A stretch of 64,000 nt of DNA from Metasolibacillus fluoroglycofenilyticus (GCF_003049645.1 NZ_PYWK01000006.1:1-64000); one strand, 5' to 3'; shown: positions 20,346-30,150, numbered from the stretch's first letter. Numbers and translations are program-made. The notes: generated by a model not told the origin, from the letters alone.

Positions 20346-21173
20346 ATGAAATGGAAGCGTAGTGAACGACTTGTTGATATGACATATTACCTGCTTGAGC
20401 ATCCCCATCAATTAATCCCCCTCACTTACTTTTCGGATTTGTATCAGTCGGCCAAGTCCTCCATTAGTGAGGATTTAACGATTGTAAAGGAAACGTTTGA
20501 GGAGAAGGGTATCGGACTCTTAATAACAGTTCCTGGCGCAGCGGGCGGGGTAAAATATATTCCGAAAATGTCTGAGCAGGAAGTGAAGGAGATTACTCAG
20601 GAGTTGATTACTCAATTGGGGCAATCAGATCGATTATTGCCAGGCGGCTATTTGTTTATGACGGATTTACTTGGTAATCCAGATTTTATGAATCGCATTG
20701 GTAAGGTATTTGCGAGCGCCTTTGCAGGGCAACAAATCGATGTTATTATGACAGTAGCGACAAAGGGTATTTCTATAGCACATGCAATAGCACGCCATTT
20801 GAATGTGCCTGTTGTTGTCGTTCGTCGAGATAGCAAAGTAACTGAAGGCTCAACAGTGAGCATTAATTATGTATCAGGCTCTTCGCGTCGTATTCAAACG
20901 ATGGTTTTATCTAAACGTAGCATGAGAAGTGGACAACGTGTGCTAATTACCGATGATTTTATGAAGGTAGGCGGTACAGTTAATGGAATGAAAAGCTTGC
21001 TAGAGGAATTCGAATGTGAACTAGCAGGTATCGCTGTATTAGTTGAAGCAGAGCATGCGGATGAAAGATTAGTGGATGATTACTATTCTTTAGTTAAACT
21101 TCATGAAGTAAATGAGAAGGATCGTATTATTGAACTTAGCGAGGGCAATTATTTTCAAAAGGGGAGATTCTAA
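20346..21173 (+). CDS. purR: Purine operon repressor PurR
   Basis: 275 residues. An N-terminal winged helix (MKWKRSERLVDMTYYLLEHP, residues 1-75) is followed by a phosphoribosyltransferase-fold effector domain with the PRPP-binding loop VLITDDFMKVGGTVNG. It binds PRPP and represses purine genes. The ATG at 20346 fits GGAGAGGGA. ridA follows with no gap, as in B. subtilis. Confidence 0.96.
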   Translation: MKWKRSERLVDMTYYLLEHPHQLIPLTYFSDLYQSAKSSISEDLTIVKETFEEKGIGLLITVPGAAGGVKYIPKMSEQEVKEITQELITQLGQSDRLLPGGYLFMTDLLGNPDFMNRIGKVFASAFAGQQIDVIMTVATKGISIAHAIARHLNVPVVVVRRDSKVTEGSTVSINYVSGSSRRIQTMVLSKRSMRSGQRVLITDDFMKVGGTVNGMKSLLEEFECELAGIAVLVEAEHADERLVDDYYSLVKLHEVNEKDRIIELSEGNYFQKGRF

Positions 21174-21548
21174 ATGAAGGCAGTATCAACAACAAAAGCA
21201 CCAGCAGCAATTGGACCATATGCGCAAGGCATGATTGTCAACAATATGTTTTATTCATCAGGTCAGATTCCATTAACAGCTTCAGGGGAACTTGTAGATG
21301 GTGATATCGTTGAGCAAACGAATCAAGTATTCGAAAATTTAAAAGCCGTTCTTGCAGCAGCAGGCTCTTCACTAGACCAAGTGGTGAAAACAACAGTATT
21401 TATTAAAGATATGGATGAGTTTGGAGCATTGAATGAAGCATATGCTGCTCATTTTGGAGAGCATAAGCCAGCACGCTCAACAGTTGAGGTAGCTCGCCTA
21501 CCACGCGATGTGAAGGTAGAAATTGAAGTAATCGCATTAGTGAAATAA
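21174..21548 (+). CDS. ridA: 2-iminobutanoate/2-iminopropanoate deaminase RidA (YabJ)
   Basis: 124 residues. RidA/YjgF family: [41 protein letters not shown], and the signature [20 protein letters not shown] with the catalytic Arg. Hydrolyses reactive enamines/imines from PLP enzymes. It starts immediately after the purR stop and shares its ribosome site (GGGGAG). Confidence 0.97.
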   Translation: MKAVSTTKAPAAIGPYAQGMIVNNMFYSSGQIPLTASGELVDGDIVEQTNQVFENLKAVLAAAGSSLDQVVKTTVFIKDMDEFGALNEAYAAHFGEHKPARSTVEVARLPRDVKVEIEVIALVK

Positions 21549-21559
21549 GCGAATGAATT

Positions 21560-21612
21560 AGGGTTGTTCGAAAGCAGGCTAGTATGCAGCTTTTGGACAA
21601 CTCTTTTTTTAA
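21560..21612 (+). terminator. Terminator after ridA
   Basis: GTTGTTCGAAAGC pairs with GCTTTTGGACAAC, followed by TCTTTTTTT. Confidence 0.85.
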
Positions 21613-21744
21613 GACTTTAATAAAATATTAACTATTAGGAAGATAAAAAAACATCGTTTAGTGCGTTTTTCGCTCACTTATTACAAAATTTAAGAATAAA
21701 TTTTTATAATATTTGAACTATTTTAAAAATTTAGTAATATTAGA

Positions 21745-21774
21745 GGAGGAATTAATATTCTATGAGAAGAATAT
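21745..21774 (+). promoter_or_regulatory. Sigma-H promoter of spoVG
   Basis: GGAGGAATT (21745-21753), 12-base spacer, GAAGAATAT (21766-21774). Both match the sigma-H consensus (RNAGGAWWW, RNNGAATWW). spoVG is a classic sigma-H gene in B. subtilis. Confidence 0.75.
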
Positions 21775-21815
21775 TATATTTCAACATAGGCATCTTAGAT
21801 TGAGGGGGTGAAAGA

Positions 21816-22106
21816 ATGGAAGTAACAGATGTAAGATTGCGACGTGTACAATTAGAAGGGCGTATGCGTGCTATCGCTTCCATCACACTAGACGATGAAT
21901 TTGTTGTACATGATATTCGCGTAATAGATGGCAATACAGGTCTATTTGTAGCAATGCCAAGCAAGCGTACTCCAGATGGCGAGTTCCGTGATATTGCACA
22001 TCCAATTAAATCGACTACGCGCAACAAAATTCAAGAAAGCGTATTAGCTGCATATCATGCGTCAAGTGAGGATGAAGAGCTAGAGTTAGAACAGGCAAAT
22101 GCATAG
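21816..22106 (+). CDS. spoVG: Septation/stage V sporulation protein SpoVG
   Basis: 96 residues. [20 protein letters not shown], the [20 protein letters not shown] core and [11 protein letters not shown] are diagnostic. SpoVG is a small nucleic-acid-binding protein that affects septation, sporulation and virulence-type regulons in Firmicutes. GAGGGGGTG precedes the ATG. Confidence 0.97.
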   Translation: MEVTDVRLRRVQLEGRMRAIASITLDDEFVVHDIRVIDGNTGLFVAMPSKRTPDGEFRDIAHPIKSTTRNKIQESVLAAYHASSEDEELELEQANA

Positions 22107-22126
22107 AAGGCTATATAAACAAAAAT

Positions 22127-22174
22127 AGTCGGGCTGTGAGGAAGTTAAAACTTCTTTACAGCCTTCTTATTTTT
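22127..22174 (+). terminator. Terminator after spoVG
   Basis: GGCTGTGAGGAAGTT / AACTTCTTTACAGCC followed by TTCTTATTTTT. Confidence 0.85.
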
Positions 22175-22244
22175 ATCAAAAAGTACATGGTTGAGATTAG
22201 CTAAAAGAAATGACAACAAAAAGCTGATTTTTTTCCTATTGAAT

Positions 22245-22403
22245 ATAAAGTGAAACTTCAATCAGTGGAGGTTTTCCTCATCCTCCATTGGTTGTTAGTT
22301 GAATCAATCAGGCTTTTACGGGCAGTTGATTTCCCACTTACACTTAGCATATTTTCACTTAATTCTTGAAGTGGGAATCTTACAGCCCTTTAATGCGGGA
22401 TAA
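22245..22403 (-). repeat. Structured dispersed element, copy A3 (inverted)
   Basis: Reverse-orientation copy: on the minus strand it starts TTTATCCCGCATTAAAGGGC and ends GTTTCACTTTATA. It sits upstream of glmU inside a 506-base gene-free interval. Confidence 0.88.
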
Positions 22404-22547
22404 AATTAAAGAGAAAGGCTTTAAATTCAATGTTTACAACTCCAAACGGTCATATTTTAATGAAAAACAAATGAAATGCCCAAAAATTGGTACGTTATCA
22501 TGTTTTTTAGACATCCCAATGTCATAGTTTTGTCAAGTCACAATACC

Positions 22548-22576
22548 TTGAAAAACACGGTGATTTACTATATAGT
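22548..22576 (+). promoter_or_regulatory. Sigma-A promoter of glmU
   Basis: TTGAAA (22548-22553), 17-base spacer, TATAGT (22571-22576), 37 bases before the start codon. Confidence 0.65.
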
Positions 22577-22612
22577 CAAGTATGAGACTTAGAGTTAAAC
22601 TGGGGGACTTAT

Positions 22613-23977
22613 ATGACAAATATTTTTGCAATCGTTTTGGCTGCAGGTCAAGGAACACGTATGAAGTCCAAATTATATAAAGTACTACATCCTGTTTGTG
22701 GAAAACCAATGGTAGAGCATGTCATCAATCATATTGAAACACTAGATGTAAATCGTATCGTGACAGTGGTTGGTCATGGTGCTGATAAGGTACAAGAGCA
22801 ATTAGGCGATAAAAGTGAATACGTGCTACAGGCTGAGCAACTAGGGACGGCACATGCGGTTCAGCAAGCAGAGGGCATTTTAGGTGACCTTGAAGGGATA
22901 ACGCTTGTTGTATGTGGTGATACGCCGTTAATTAGACCAGAAACGATGAAAGCATTAGTTGATTTCCATCGTGAGCAAAATGCTAAGGCTACAATTTTGA
23001 CAGCGATTGCAGAGGACCCAACAGGTTACGGTCGCATTATTCGTAACGAGGGCGGGCAAGTAGCGCAAATTGTAGAGCATAAGGATGCGACACCAGAGCA
23101 GCACTCTGTTAAAGAAATTAATACAGGTACGTATTGCTTTGATAATAAGCTATTATTTGAAGCATTAAAGCTTGTAAACAATAATAATGCGCAAGGTGAA
23201 TATTATTTACCTGATGTGATTGAAATTTTACAAAAGCAAGAGGAAATCGTATCTGCTTATGTGACGAAGGATTTCAATGAAACGCTAGGTATTAACGATC
23301 GCTTCGCTTTATCACAGGCGGAGGATTTGATGCGTGCACGTATCAATGAACGTCATATGCGCAATGGTGTAACAATCATTAATCCTGCCACGACACATAT
23401 TAGCGTGGATGCAATTATCGGTAGTGACACAGTAATCCTACCAGGTACGATGATTGAAGGAAAAACAATTATAGGTGCGGATTGTGAAATTGGTCCCAAT
23501 AGCCATATTATAGACAGTCAAATTGGTAACGACACGTCTATCCATAGCTCTGTTGTAAAAAGTAGTGCAATTGGTGATGCGGTAGCGATTGGTCCATTCG
23601 CACATATTCGACCTGAGTCCACACTCGGTAATCATGTGAAAATTGGCAACTTTGTTGAAGTGAAGAAAAGCCAAATAAATGAAGATTCTAAAGTATCACA
23701 TTTAAGCTATATCGGCGATGCCGAAATCGGCAAAAATGTGAATATTGGTTGTGGCTCCATTACTGTCAATTATGATGGTAAAAATAAGCATAAAACAATT
23801 ATTGAAGACAATGTATTCGTAGGATGTAACACGAATTTAGTTGCACCGGTAACTGTGCGTAAAAATGCATTTATCGCCGCAGGCTCTACGATTACGAAAG
23901 AGGTTCCTGAGGATGCACTAGCAATCGCACGTGCAAGACAGGAAAATAAATTAGGCTATATGAATAAATTAAAATAA
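22613..23977 (+). CDS. glmU: Bifunctional GlmU: GlcNAc-1-P uridyltransferase / GlcN-1-P acetyltransferase
   Basis: 454 residues. The N-terminal pyrophosphorylase domain has [20 protein letters not shown]; the C-terminal left-handed beta helix is made of isoleucine-patch hexapeptides ([20 protein letters not shown]), with the acetyltransferase residues around [11 protein letters not shown]. Makes UDP-GlcNAc for peptidoglycan. The ribosome site is GGGGG. prs follows 20 bases later. Confidence 0.98.
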   Translation: MTNIFAIVLAAGQGTRMKSKLYKVLHPVCGKPMVEHVINHIETLDVNRIVTVVGHGADKVQEQLGDKSEYVLQAEQLGTAHAVQQAEGILGDLEGITLVVCGDTPLIRPETMKALVDFHREQNAKATILTAIAEDPTGYGRIIRNEGGQVAQIVEHKDATPEQHSVKEINTGTYCFDNKLLFEALKLVNNNNAQGEYYLPDVIEILQKQEEIVSAYVTKDFNETLGINDRFALSQAEDLMRARINERHMRNGVTIINPATTHISVDAIIGSDTVILPGTMIEGKTIIGADCEIGPNSHIIDSQIGNDTSIHSSVVKSSAIGDAVAIGPFAHIRPESTLGNHVKIGNFVEVKKSQINEDSKVSHLSYIGDAEIGKNVNIGCGSITVNYDGKNKHKTIIEDNVFVGCNTNLVAPVTVRKNAFIAAGSTITKEVPEDALAIARARQENKLGYMNKLK

Positions 23978-23997
23978 TATAAATTCAGGAGGGCATC

Positions 23998-24957
23998 ATG
24001 CCATATCATTACGCTGACTCAAAACTAAAACTTTTCTCACTAAATTCAAATAACCCACTTGCACAGGAAATTGCACAAGAAATGGGCATAGATTTAGGTA
24101 AATCATCTGTAAAACATTTCAGTGATGGAGAAATTCAAATTAGCATTGAAGAAAGTATTCGTGGTTGCGATGTATTCATTGTGCAGTCAACTTCCGCACC
24201 TGTAAATGAGCATTTAATGGAGCTTTTAATTATGATTGACGCAGTGAAGCGCGCTTCTGCTCGTACTGTCAATGTTGTAATCCCTTACTATGGCTATGCT
24301 CGACAAGACCGTAAAGCAAAAGCTCGTGAGCCAATTACAGCAAAATTAGTGGCGAACCTATTAGAAACTGCTGGTGCAACACGTGTAATTGTATTAGATT
24401 TACATGCACCACAAATTCAAGGCTTCTTCGATATTTTAATTGACCACTTAGTGGCAGTACCGATTCTTGCTGATTACTTCGGTTCAAAAGGCTTTAACCA
24501 AGAGGATTTAGTAATCGTTTCTCCTGACCATGGTGGTGTAACACGAGCACGTAAAATGGCAGAGCGCTTAAAGGCACCGATTGCCATTATCGACAAACGC
24601 CGTCCAAAGCCAAATGTTGCTGAAGTAATGAATATCGTAGGTAATGTTGAAGGTAAAATTTGTATTTTAATTGATGATATTATTGATACAGCAGGTACAA
24701 TTACAATTGGGGCTAATGCATTGATTGAGTCAGGCGCGAAAGAAGTATATGCTTGTTGTTCACACCCAGTACTATCTGGACCAGCAATTGAGCGTATTGA
24801 AAACTCAGCAATTAAAGAGCTGGTTGTCACAAATACAATTCAATTACAAGAAGAAAAGAAATCGCCAAAAATTAAAGAGCTTTCTGTTGCGAAATTAATG
24901 GCAGATGCAATCTCTCGTGTTTATGAAAATAAATCAGTAAGTACATTGTTTGATTAA
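23998..24957 (+). CDS. prs: Ribose-phosphate pyrophosphokinase
   Basis: 319 residues. Makes PRPP from ribose-5-phosphate and [43 protein letters not shown], the flexible ATP loop [12 protein letters not shown], and the PRPP loop [12 protein letters not shown] near residue 223 are all present. Cotranscribed with glmU. In B. subtilis ctc follows; here an accessory insertion follows instead. Confidence 0.98.
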   Translation: MPYHYADSKLKLFSLNSNNPLAQEIAQEMGIDLGKSSVKHFSDGEIQISIEESIRGCDVFIVQSTSAPVNEHLMELLIMIDAVKRASARTVNVVIPYYGYARQDRKAKAREPITAKLVANLLETAGATRVIVLDLHAPQIQGFFDILIDHLVAVPILADYFGSKGFNQEDLVIVSPDHGGVTRARKMAERLKAPIAIIDKRRPKPNVAEVMNIVGNVEGKICILIDDIIDTAGTITIGANALIESGAKEVYACCSHPVLSGPAIERIENSAIKELVVTNTIQLQEEKKSPKIKELSVAKLMADAISRVYENKSVSTLFD

Positions 24958-24961
24958 TGAC

Positions 24962-25010
24962 TAAAAGCTGTAAAGGAAGTAGTACAACTACTTTCTTTAC
25001 AGCTTTTGTC
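24962..25010 (+). terminator. Terminator after prs
   Basis: AAAGCTGTAAAGGAAGTAGT pairs with ACTACTTTCTTTACAGCTTT, ending in TTTTG. It marks the left edge of the prs-pth insertion. Confidence 0.9.
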
Positions 25011-25068
25011 GTTTGAGCTATCCAAATAAAATGCTCTCCAAACTAGCTTTTTATAACTGATGTATCCG

Positions 25069-25329
25069 CTATTTATCCTCATTTTTCTTAAACAAAAATA
25101 CAAATGCAACAGCTAAAAAAGATACAGATAAGACTTTTGTGAAACTTTTATAATCAGGAGCTATAAATTGGTTAGCAATAAAAGCTAGCATCGCCATAAC
25201 TCCATAAGAAAGACTACGCTGTAATTTTGTTGTTTTTATTTTAAGTACAGTCATAAGTAGCTCAACAATTAAAATAATCGCAAATAAAATAAGAATACAT
25301 AGTAGCATATACATCGAAATTTTGCCCAA
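25069..25329 (-). CDS. Small hypothetical membrane protein
   Basis: Up to 86 residues (TTG at 25329) or 81 from the ATG at 25314. Two to three predicted transmembrane helices (residues 5-29, 38-58 and 64-80) and a charged C-terminus (KKNEDK). Not recognised. The start lies inside the end of a broken ORF on the same strand, and no strong ribosome site is visible. Nothing in the sequence assigns a function. Confidence 0.55.
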   Translation of the reverse strand: MGKISMYMLLCILILFAIILIVELLMTVLKIKTTKLQRSLSYGVMAMLAFIANQFIAPDYKSFTKVLSVSFLAVAFVFLFKKNEDK

Positions 25330-25588
25330 TCATAATAGCCTCTGCAGTTCCATCTGTAAATAATCTATATCTAACATCTGAAACATAAGAACCACCATAA
25401 GATGCTGATTTTAAAGTGCAATTGAGGAACTATTAGAGTCCAAAGGTATTTTTTTCATCTATCGAGGTTACCTCTAACATGCCAGAAATCAATTCGGAAA
25501 CAATAGTAGTTTCATTATTAAATAATAATTTTTCATTCCCTTCGATTTTATAAGCCTTGATGTTTATTATTTCAGCATTACTTATCAA
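25314..25588 (-). pseudogene. Remnant of an unrecognised gene with two in-frame stops
   Basis: On the minus strand one frame reads ISNAEIINIKAYKIEGNEKL, then on to SIDEKNTFGL, TAA TAG (25435-25430), and continues in the same frame with KSASYGGSYVSDVRYRLFTD and GTAEAIMIGQNF. The amino-acid pattern is protein-like on both sides of the stops, so this looks like a decayed gene. The family is not recognised. Confidence 0.45.
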
Positions 25589-25649
25589 TTGATTAATCGA
25601 TTATAATCGATTACTATTGATTTATAAAATAATCGATGGAGTGAGTGTA

Positions 25650-26927
25650 ATGAATTTGAAAGAATCACTGACATTGGAATTTAAACGGGAATTAACGGAT
25701 GCTATCAAGCGAGAAATCATTGCTTTTGCAAATACACAAGGTGGCGAACTTTACATTGGGGTCGATGATGATGGCACTATTATCGGTCTTGACAATGCTG
25801 ATAAAGTGCTTGAATCTATTACTAGTATGCTGCACGATGGTATTCAGCCAGACATTTTAGTGCACACTTTTTTAGAAATTATTGAGTTAGAGGATAAAGA
25901 AGTTGTAAAAATCAGCATTGCAAGGGGAGCTCGTCGCCCATATCATTTAAAAGCAAAGGGCATGAAACCATCCGGCGTCTTTATTCGATACGGTACTTCC
26001 GTTACAAATGCTTCCGAAGAAAACATCCGTCAAATGATTATTGAATCTGACGGGATAAATTATGAAACGATGCGAAGCATACAGCAAGAGCTGACATTTA
26101 CAGAAGCTGGAGCTGTTTTTAATGAGCAAAACATAAAGTTCGGTCCAGAGCAAATGCGTACGCTTGGTCTTATAACAGACGATGGCTATTACACAAACTT
26201 AGGATTACTTTTCTCGGATCAATGTGAGCATACAATCAAATGTGCTCGTTATTTAGGAAACGATAAACTTGAATTTCAAGACCGCAGAGAATTTACTGGC
26301 TCTATTTTAGCCCAAGTAGAGGCAGCTTATGAATATTTATCGTTAAATAATGCAAAGCACGCATATTTCGAGGGGCTTAAACGAATTGAAACGGAAAGCT
26401 ATCCGAGTTATGCATTACGTGAAGCGTTAATTAATGCGGTTACTCATCGCGATTATAGCTTTAGTGGTAGCATACTTATTCACCTATTCCAAGATCGATT
26501 GGAGCTTGTTTCTGTTGGTGGTCTAGTTAAAGGATTAACGCTAGAAGATATTGAATTAGGTATCTCACAAAGTCGTAACCCGAAACTAGCAAATGTCCTT
26601 TACCGATTAAAATGGATTGAAAGTTATGGCACAGGCTTACAGCGCATGAAAGAGAGTTATAGGGGGAGTGCTATTCAACCGTTTTGGACAGTTGGACCAA
26701 ATGCATTCGTCGTCACACTTCCTAAAAACAACCTTTCTACTCCTACTGAAGATAATAAAATCTTATCTGACTGGTTAACACAAAATAAAGAATTTGCTTC
26801 CAAAGACCTTGAAAATTATTTAAATAAAAGTAAAGGTACAGTACGGAAAATTATTATGGAATTACTTCAGAGCGGACAAATTATACGCATTGGGCGAGGG
26901 CCGAAGACAAGGTATAAAGTGATTTAA
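25650..26927 (+). CDS. AlbA_2/Schlafen-type DNA-binding protein with C-terminal ATPase-like and winged-helix domains
   Basis: 425 residues. The N-terminal AlbA_2 domain (residues 1-125) shows LEFKRELTDAIKREIIAFAN, TQGGELYIGVDDDGTIIG and GVFIRYGTSV. A RecG-related HATPase_c_4 domain follows (about 240-370): YALREALINAVTHRDYS and YGTGLQRM. A winged helix is at the C-terminus (FASKDLENYLNKSKGTVRKI). Proteins of this build are annotated as transcriptional regulators or RecG-like ATPases; some lie in phage-defence or mobile contexts. The ATG at 25650 follows GGAGTG. It is a single gene with no obvious partner. Confidence 0.85.
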   Translation: MNLKESLTLEFKRELTDAIKREIIAFANTQGGELYIGVDDDGTIIGLDNADKVLESITSMLHDGIQPDILVHTFLEIIELEDKEVVKISIARGARRPYHLKAKGMKPSGVFIRYGTSVTNASEENIRQMIIESDGINYETMRSIQQELTFTEAGAVFNEQNIKFGPEQMRTLGLITDDGYYTNLGLLFSDQCEHTIKCARYLGNDKLEFQDRREFTGSILAQVEAAYEYLSLNNAKHAYFEGLKRIETESYPSYALREALINAVTHRDYSFSGSILIHLFQDRLELVSVGGLVKGLTLEDIELGISQSRNPKLANVLYRLKWIESYGTGLQRMKESYRGSAIQPFWTVGPNAFVVTLPKNNLSTPTEDNKILSDWLTQNKEFASKDLENYLNKSKGTVRKIIMELLQSGQIIRIGRGPKTRYKVI

Positions 26928-26937
26928 CATACTTGCA

Positions 26938-27097
26938 ATAAAGTGAAACTTCCATCAGTGGGGGTTTTCCTCATCCCCACTGATTGTTAGTTGAACCAAT
27001 CGGGCTTTTTCCAGCAGTTGATCTCCCGCTTATTCTTTAGCGTATTTTCACTTAAGTCTTGAAGTGGTAATCTCACAGCCCGTTAATGCGGGATAAA
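26938..27097 (-). repeat. Structured dispersed element, copy A4 (inverted)
   Basis: On the minus strand it runs from TTTATCCCGCATTAACGGGC to AGTTTCACTTTAT. Hairpin arms CAATCAGTGGGGA / CCCCCACTGATGG. Lies between the AlbA_2 gene and the MFS gene. Confidence 0.9.
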
Positions 27098-27165
27098 CAA
27101 AAATAGTTGTATATGATGCTTTGTTCGCTATAATCAAATTAACAATAATAGAAAGTAGCGTTCAG

Positions 27166-28380
27166 ATGAAAACATATAATGAAAAGATGAGCATTTATCA
27201 TGGCATGGCTTCCACACTTGCTGCCAATACAACGGCAAATTATATTCCGATATTTTCGATGGCGATTTTAGGGGCGACGAATTATCAGGTCGGCTTAATT
27301 AGCTCTATTCCGCCTTTAGTCACATTGCTGATGACGATTCCAGCGGCAATTTTATTGAATAAGGCGGTAGAGCAAAAGAAGCTTGTTGCCTTTTCCGTAC
27401 TGATTGCAAGGCTTATTTTTATGTCATTCATCTTTATCGCCTATATCCCGCAGGCAATTGCGTCATGGGCTTTATTAGCGTTGATTGCGTTAATGAGTAT
27501 ACCAAACACAATGGCGAATATGGGCTGGCAGGCATTAATCGGTAATATTATTGAGGATAGAAGGCGTGGTCAATTTTTTAGTGACCGCAATCGCCTGCTA
27601 ACAATTGTAGGACTTATTTCGACATTAACTATTGGTATTATTATGCGAGAGGCTACGAATAGTACCTTTGCTTATCAGCTTTTATTTTCAATCGCCTTTT
27701 GCTTTGGCTTGTTAGAAGTGTACTTTTTGTTAAAGCATGAGGAAGGGGAGCCTGTACAGAAAAAGGAACGAAATAAGGCTATGAATTGGGGTATTTTCAA
27801 AGACTCTAATTATGTCCGTTTTTTATTTGTAGCTTTACTTTTTAATTTCGGCTGGCAAATTGCATGGGGGCTTTTCAATATTTATAATGTGCGCTATGCA
27901 GGGGCAACAATATTTTGGATTAGCATGTTTAGTGCGGCAAATATGCTAGCGCAAATTTTTTCCTTCCCATTATGGCGTAAATGGTCAGAGAAATACGGCA
28001 ATATGCGTGTCTTCGTTTGGGTAGCCTTCGGTATGGCGGTAGCCCCATTCGCGATGTCACTATCGACAAATCTTGTCTATTTAACACTCGTATCTGTACA
28101 ATCGGGTTTATTCGTCTCTGGTACAACATTAATTCTATTTAATTTATTGCTAGAAAATTCCCCAAAGGAAAATCGTACATATTGCATTACGAGCTATAAT
28201 GTTTTACTAGCGATTATCGCCTTTATCGCACCGCAAATCGGTATTTGGATACTCGAAACATTTACAATGACAACTGCTATGAACATTAGCACCATTGTTC
28301 GACTAACAGCAGCATTTGGTTTCCTGTATGTATGGATGAAGAGTAGAAGACCAGTGAGCTATTCCAAAAGCCGTGCGTAG
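27166..28380 (+). CDS. Major facilitator superfamily transporter
   Basis: 404 residues with about 12 hydrophobic helices and a central cytoplasmic loop (residues 200-220, HEEGEPVQKKERNK). NIIEDRRRGQFFSDRNRLL is the loop 4-5 region of a DHA-like MFS exporter. Substrate unknown. The ATG at 27166 is chosen; the ribosome site is weak. The last codons (YSKSRA and the TAG stop) lie inside the left end of a MITE-like repeat beginning near 28357, so the natural C-terminus was probably replaced. Confidence 0.85.
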   Translation: MKTYNEKMSIYHGMASTLAANTTANYIPIFSMAILGATNYQVGLISSIPPLVTLLMTIPAAILLNKAVEQKKLVAFSVLIARLIFMSFIFIAYIPQAIASWALLALIALMSIPNTMANMGWQALIGNIIEDRRRGQFFSDRNRLLTIVGLISTLTIGIIMREATNSTFAYQLLFSIAFCFGLLEVYFLLKHEEGEPVQKKERNKAMNWGIFKDSNYVRFLFVALLFNFGWQIAWGLFNIYNVRYAGATIFWISMFSAANMLAQIFSFPLWRKWSEKYGNMRVFVWVAFGMAVAPFAMSLSTNLVYLTLVSVQSGLFVSGTTLILFNLLLENSPKENRTYCITSYNVLLAIIAFIAPQIGIWILETFTMTTAMNISTIVRLTAAFGFLYVWMKSRRPVSYSKSRA

Positions 28381-28563
28381 CCGGCTTTTGGATAGTAGCG
28401 ATAATGTTTGATAAAATGTTGATGTAACTAAAAAGAGAAATCCTCTTTTAAAAATGTGATGAACATTGGCCAAAGCAGTGTTCCCGCTTGGTGAAAAATG
28501 GAGCGATGCAAACCTTTATTTCAATATGGTGTCAAAAAAAATGGATTTTTCGGACACGCCCTT
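28357..28563 (+). repeat. MITE-like repeat, copy B1
   Basis: Starts GAGCTATTCCAAAAGCCGTG, ends TTTTTCGGACACGCCC. Shares with copy B3 the internal blocks CCTCTTTTAAAAATGTGATG, AACATTGGC, AGCAGTGTT and ATTTCAATATGGTG. The MFS gene ends inside it. Confidence 0.82.
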
Positions 28564-28575
28564 CAATACTGACAA

Positions 28576-28982
28576 TTAATAAGACTTTTCTAATGTATAG
28601 CCGATTAATGTGTTTTGTTTTAATAATAGGTATACTTTTCCTGTTTCTGATTTTTTACTATAATAAAAATCAAATCTAGAAATAGGCCATTGACTTTTAG
28701 GGATAAAATCTTGTTTGAATTGGTGTAGGGCATCTTTCCTGTATAACCATATTTGGCTGCATGATTAGTTACTGCACCCGTGTTCATTTTTGTTAATGCT
28801 AATCCACTAAAATCTACACGCTCTAATCTTATATCATCTATACTATAGGTAGTAATATCCTCAGTTAGTAAATCTAACTCAAACTCATTAATTTCCGAAG
28901 CATTTGCCGTATCGTTGATGTTAATTAGAAATAGAATTGCTAAGCTATATAAGATGGTTGTTAAAAATTTCGTAAACTTCAT
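28576..28982 (-). pseudogene. Frameshifted gene for a small secreted protein
   Basis: The ATG at 28982 follows GGTGG and encodes a signal peptide (MKFTKFLTTILYSLAILFLI, cleavage likely after NDTANA), then a polar domain to about KILSLKVNG. Past about 28690 the open frame gives an unlikely tail, while the frame one base over reads RFDFYYSKKSETGKVYLLLK and QNTLIGYTLEKSY with a stop at 28578-28576. A one-base deletion near 28690 would explain both. The repaired product would be about 135 residues, exported, family unrecognised. It is divergent from comQ and its 3' end abuts MITE copy B1. Confidence 0.6.
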
Positions 28983-29068
28983 TTTCAAATATGCCACCTA
29001 ATTAGTTGCTATAGCATTTTTTATATTCTCGAGTTAACCCCATTATAGTACTACACATAACACATAAA

Positions 29069-29113
29069 CAATTGCGTGATTCCGCATATTTTATTTGCGG
29101 AATCATGCAATTG
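29069..29113. repeat. 19-bp-arm palindrome, copy D1
   Basis: CAATTGCGTGATTCCGCAT, short AT loop, then GCGGAATCATGCAATTG. Near-identical copies are at 34033-34077 and 36629-36673. It lies between the divergent secreted-protein gene and comQ. There is no T-run on the plus strand. Confidence 0.88.
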
Positions 29114-29183
29114 ATTTTAGTTATAAAATTATCTTTAATTTCTAATTTGATACAAATAAATACTGAACTATGCTCTACTGTCC

Positions 29184-29212
29184 TTGCTGTGCAACTAAGA
29201 CAATGGTACTAT
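29184..29212 (+). promoter_or_regulatory. Candidate promoter of the com operon
   Basis: TTGCTG (29184-29189), 17-base spacer, TACTAT (29207-29212), 28 bases before the comQ start. Confidence 0.5.
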
Positions 29213-29239
29213 ATTCTCTAAGTAAGGTGGGTGATAAAG

Positions 29240-30139
29240 TTGGTATATAAAAATGATATAATAGATAAAATGAAGGAAATTATCTTATTAGAAAATATAG
29301 AGGAACGTTTCAAAATAACTTTATTAAGTTATATAAATGAAAAAAGTAATTCTGCTATGTCTTTTGGGGAGCTTTGTATATTCCATTATCAGGCATTTTT
29401 ACAAGAACCAGAGATAGATAGAGACATCATACGAGTTGCTGCTGCTGTTGAACTATTAGTACTGAGCTTCGATATAATAGATGATTTGCAGGATGGCGAT
29501 GCGGATTATATATGGTGCAATAATCCTGCTATTGCGATGAATGGTGCGTTGGCAATGATTTTTTTAACAGCCAAGCTGATTCATGAAAGTACATTTCGGC
29601 ACAAAGCACAGGCTCTGCATGTGCTAAATGAATTTGCATTAAAGAGCATTAATGGACAATATCTTGATTTAGAAAATAGCGCAAAAGACGAAGCTTCTTA
29701 TCTCAAAATGACAGAGGCTAAATCAGGTGCATTAATAGCACTTAGCAGTTCGATAGGTGCTAGCCTAGCGCTAGGTAAATTGGATGAAAGAGTAATTGAG
29801 TATTCAACATATATTGGTGTAGTCCAGCAAATATTAAATGATATCCAAGACCTGAAAACATGGGGTAAAAAAAATGACTTGCTAAATGGCAAGTATTCTT
29901 TACCGATCCTTTATTTATTGGAGCAGTCAGAAGCGTATGCAGATATTTTGAAAAAATATTATAATGGTGCAAAAGTGGAGCTTGAACCTACATATTTTAA
30001 ACAAGTATTATTAGAAAGCGGTGCAATTAATTATGCACTTGCTATAAAAAATATTTTCAAATTCAAGACATTGCATATAATAAAAACGATGCCATTTAAC
30101 AATGAAGAAAAACAATATTTAATAAAATTAGTAGAATAG
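29240..30139 (+). CDS. comQ: ComQ, isoprenyl transferase that modifies and processes ComX
   Basis: 299 residues. Polyprenyl-synthase-like all-helical protein. The first Asp-rich motif is DIIDD (78-82) followed by QDGD; the second, shortened motif is NDIQDLK (200-206). This pattern, the small size and the neighbours (comX, comP, comA) identify ComQ, which prenylates a Trp of the ComX precursor and is required for its maturation. The start is taken as TTG at 29240, nine bases after AAGGTGG; the GTG at 29231 abuts that site. Base composition is more AT-rich than the core genes nearby. Confidence 0.9.
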   Translation: MVYKNDIIDKMKEIILLENIEERFKITLLSYINEKSNSAMSFGELCIFHYQAFLQEPEIDRDIIRVAAAVELLVLSFDIIDDLQDGDADYIWCNNPAIAMNGALAMIFLTAKLIHESTFRHKAQALHVLNEFALKSINGQYLDLENSAKDEASYLKMTEAKSGALIALSSSIGASLALGKLDERVIEYSTYIGVVQQILNDIQDLKTWGKKNDLLNGKYSLPILYLLEQSEAYADILKKYYNGAKVELEPTYFKQVLLESGAINYALAIKNIFKFKTLHIIKTMPFNNEEKQYLIKLVE

Positions 30140-30150
30140 GAAGTTTTAAC

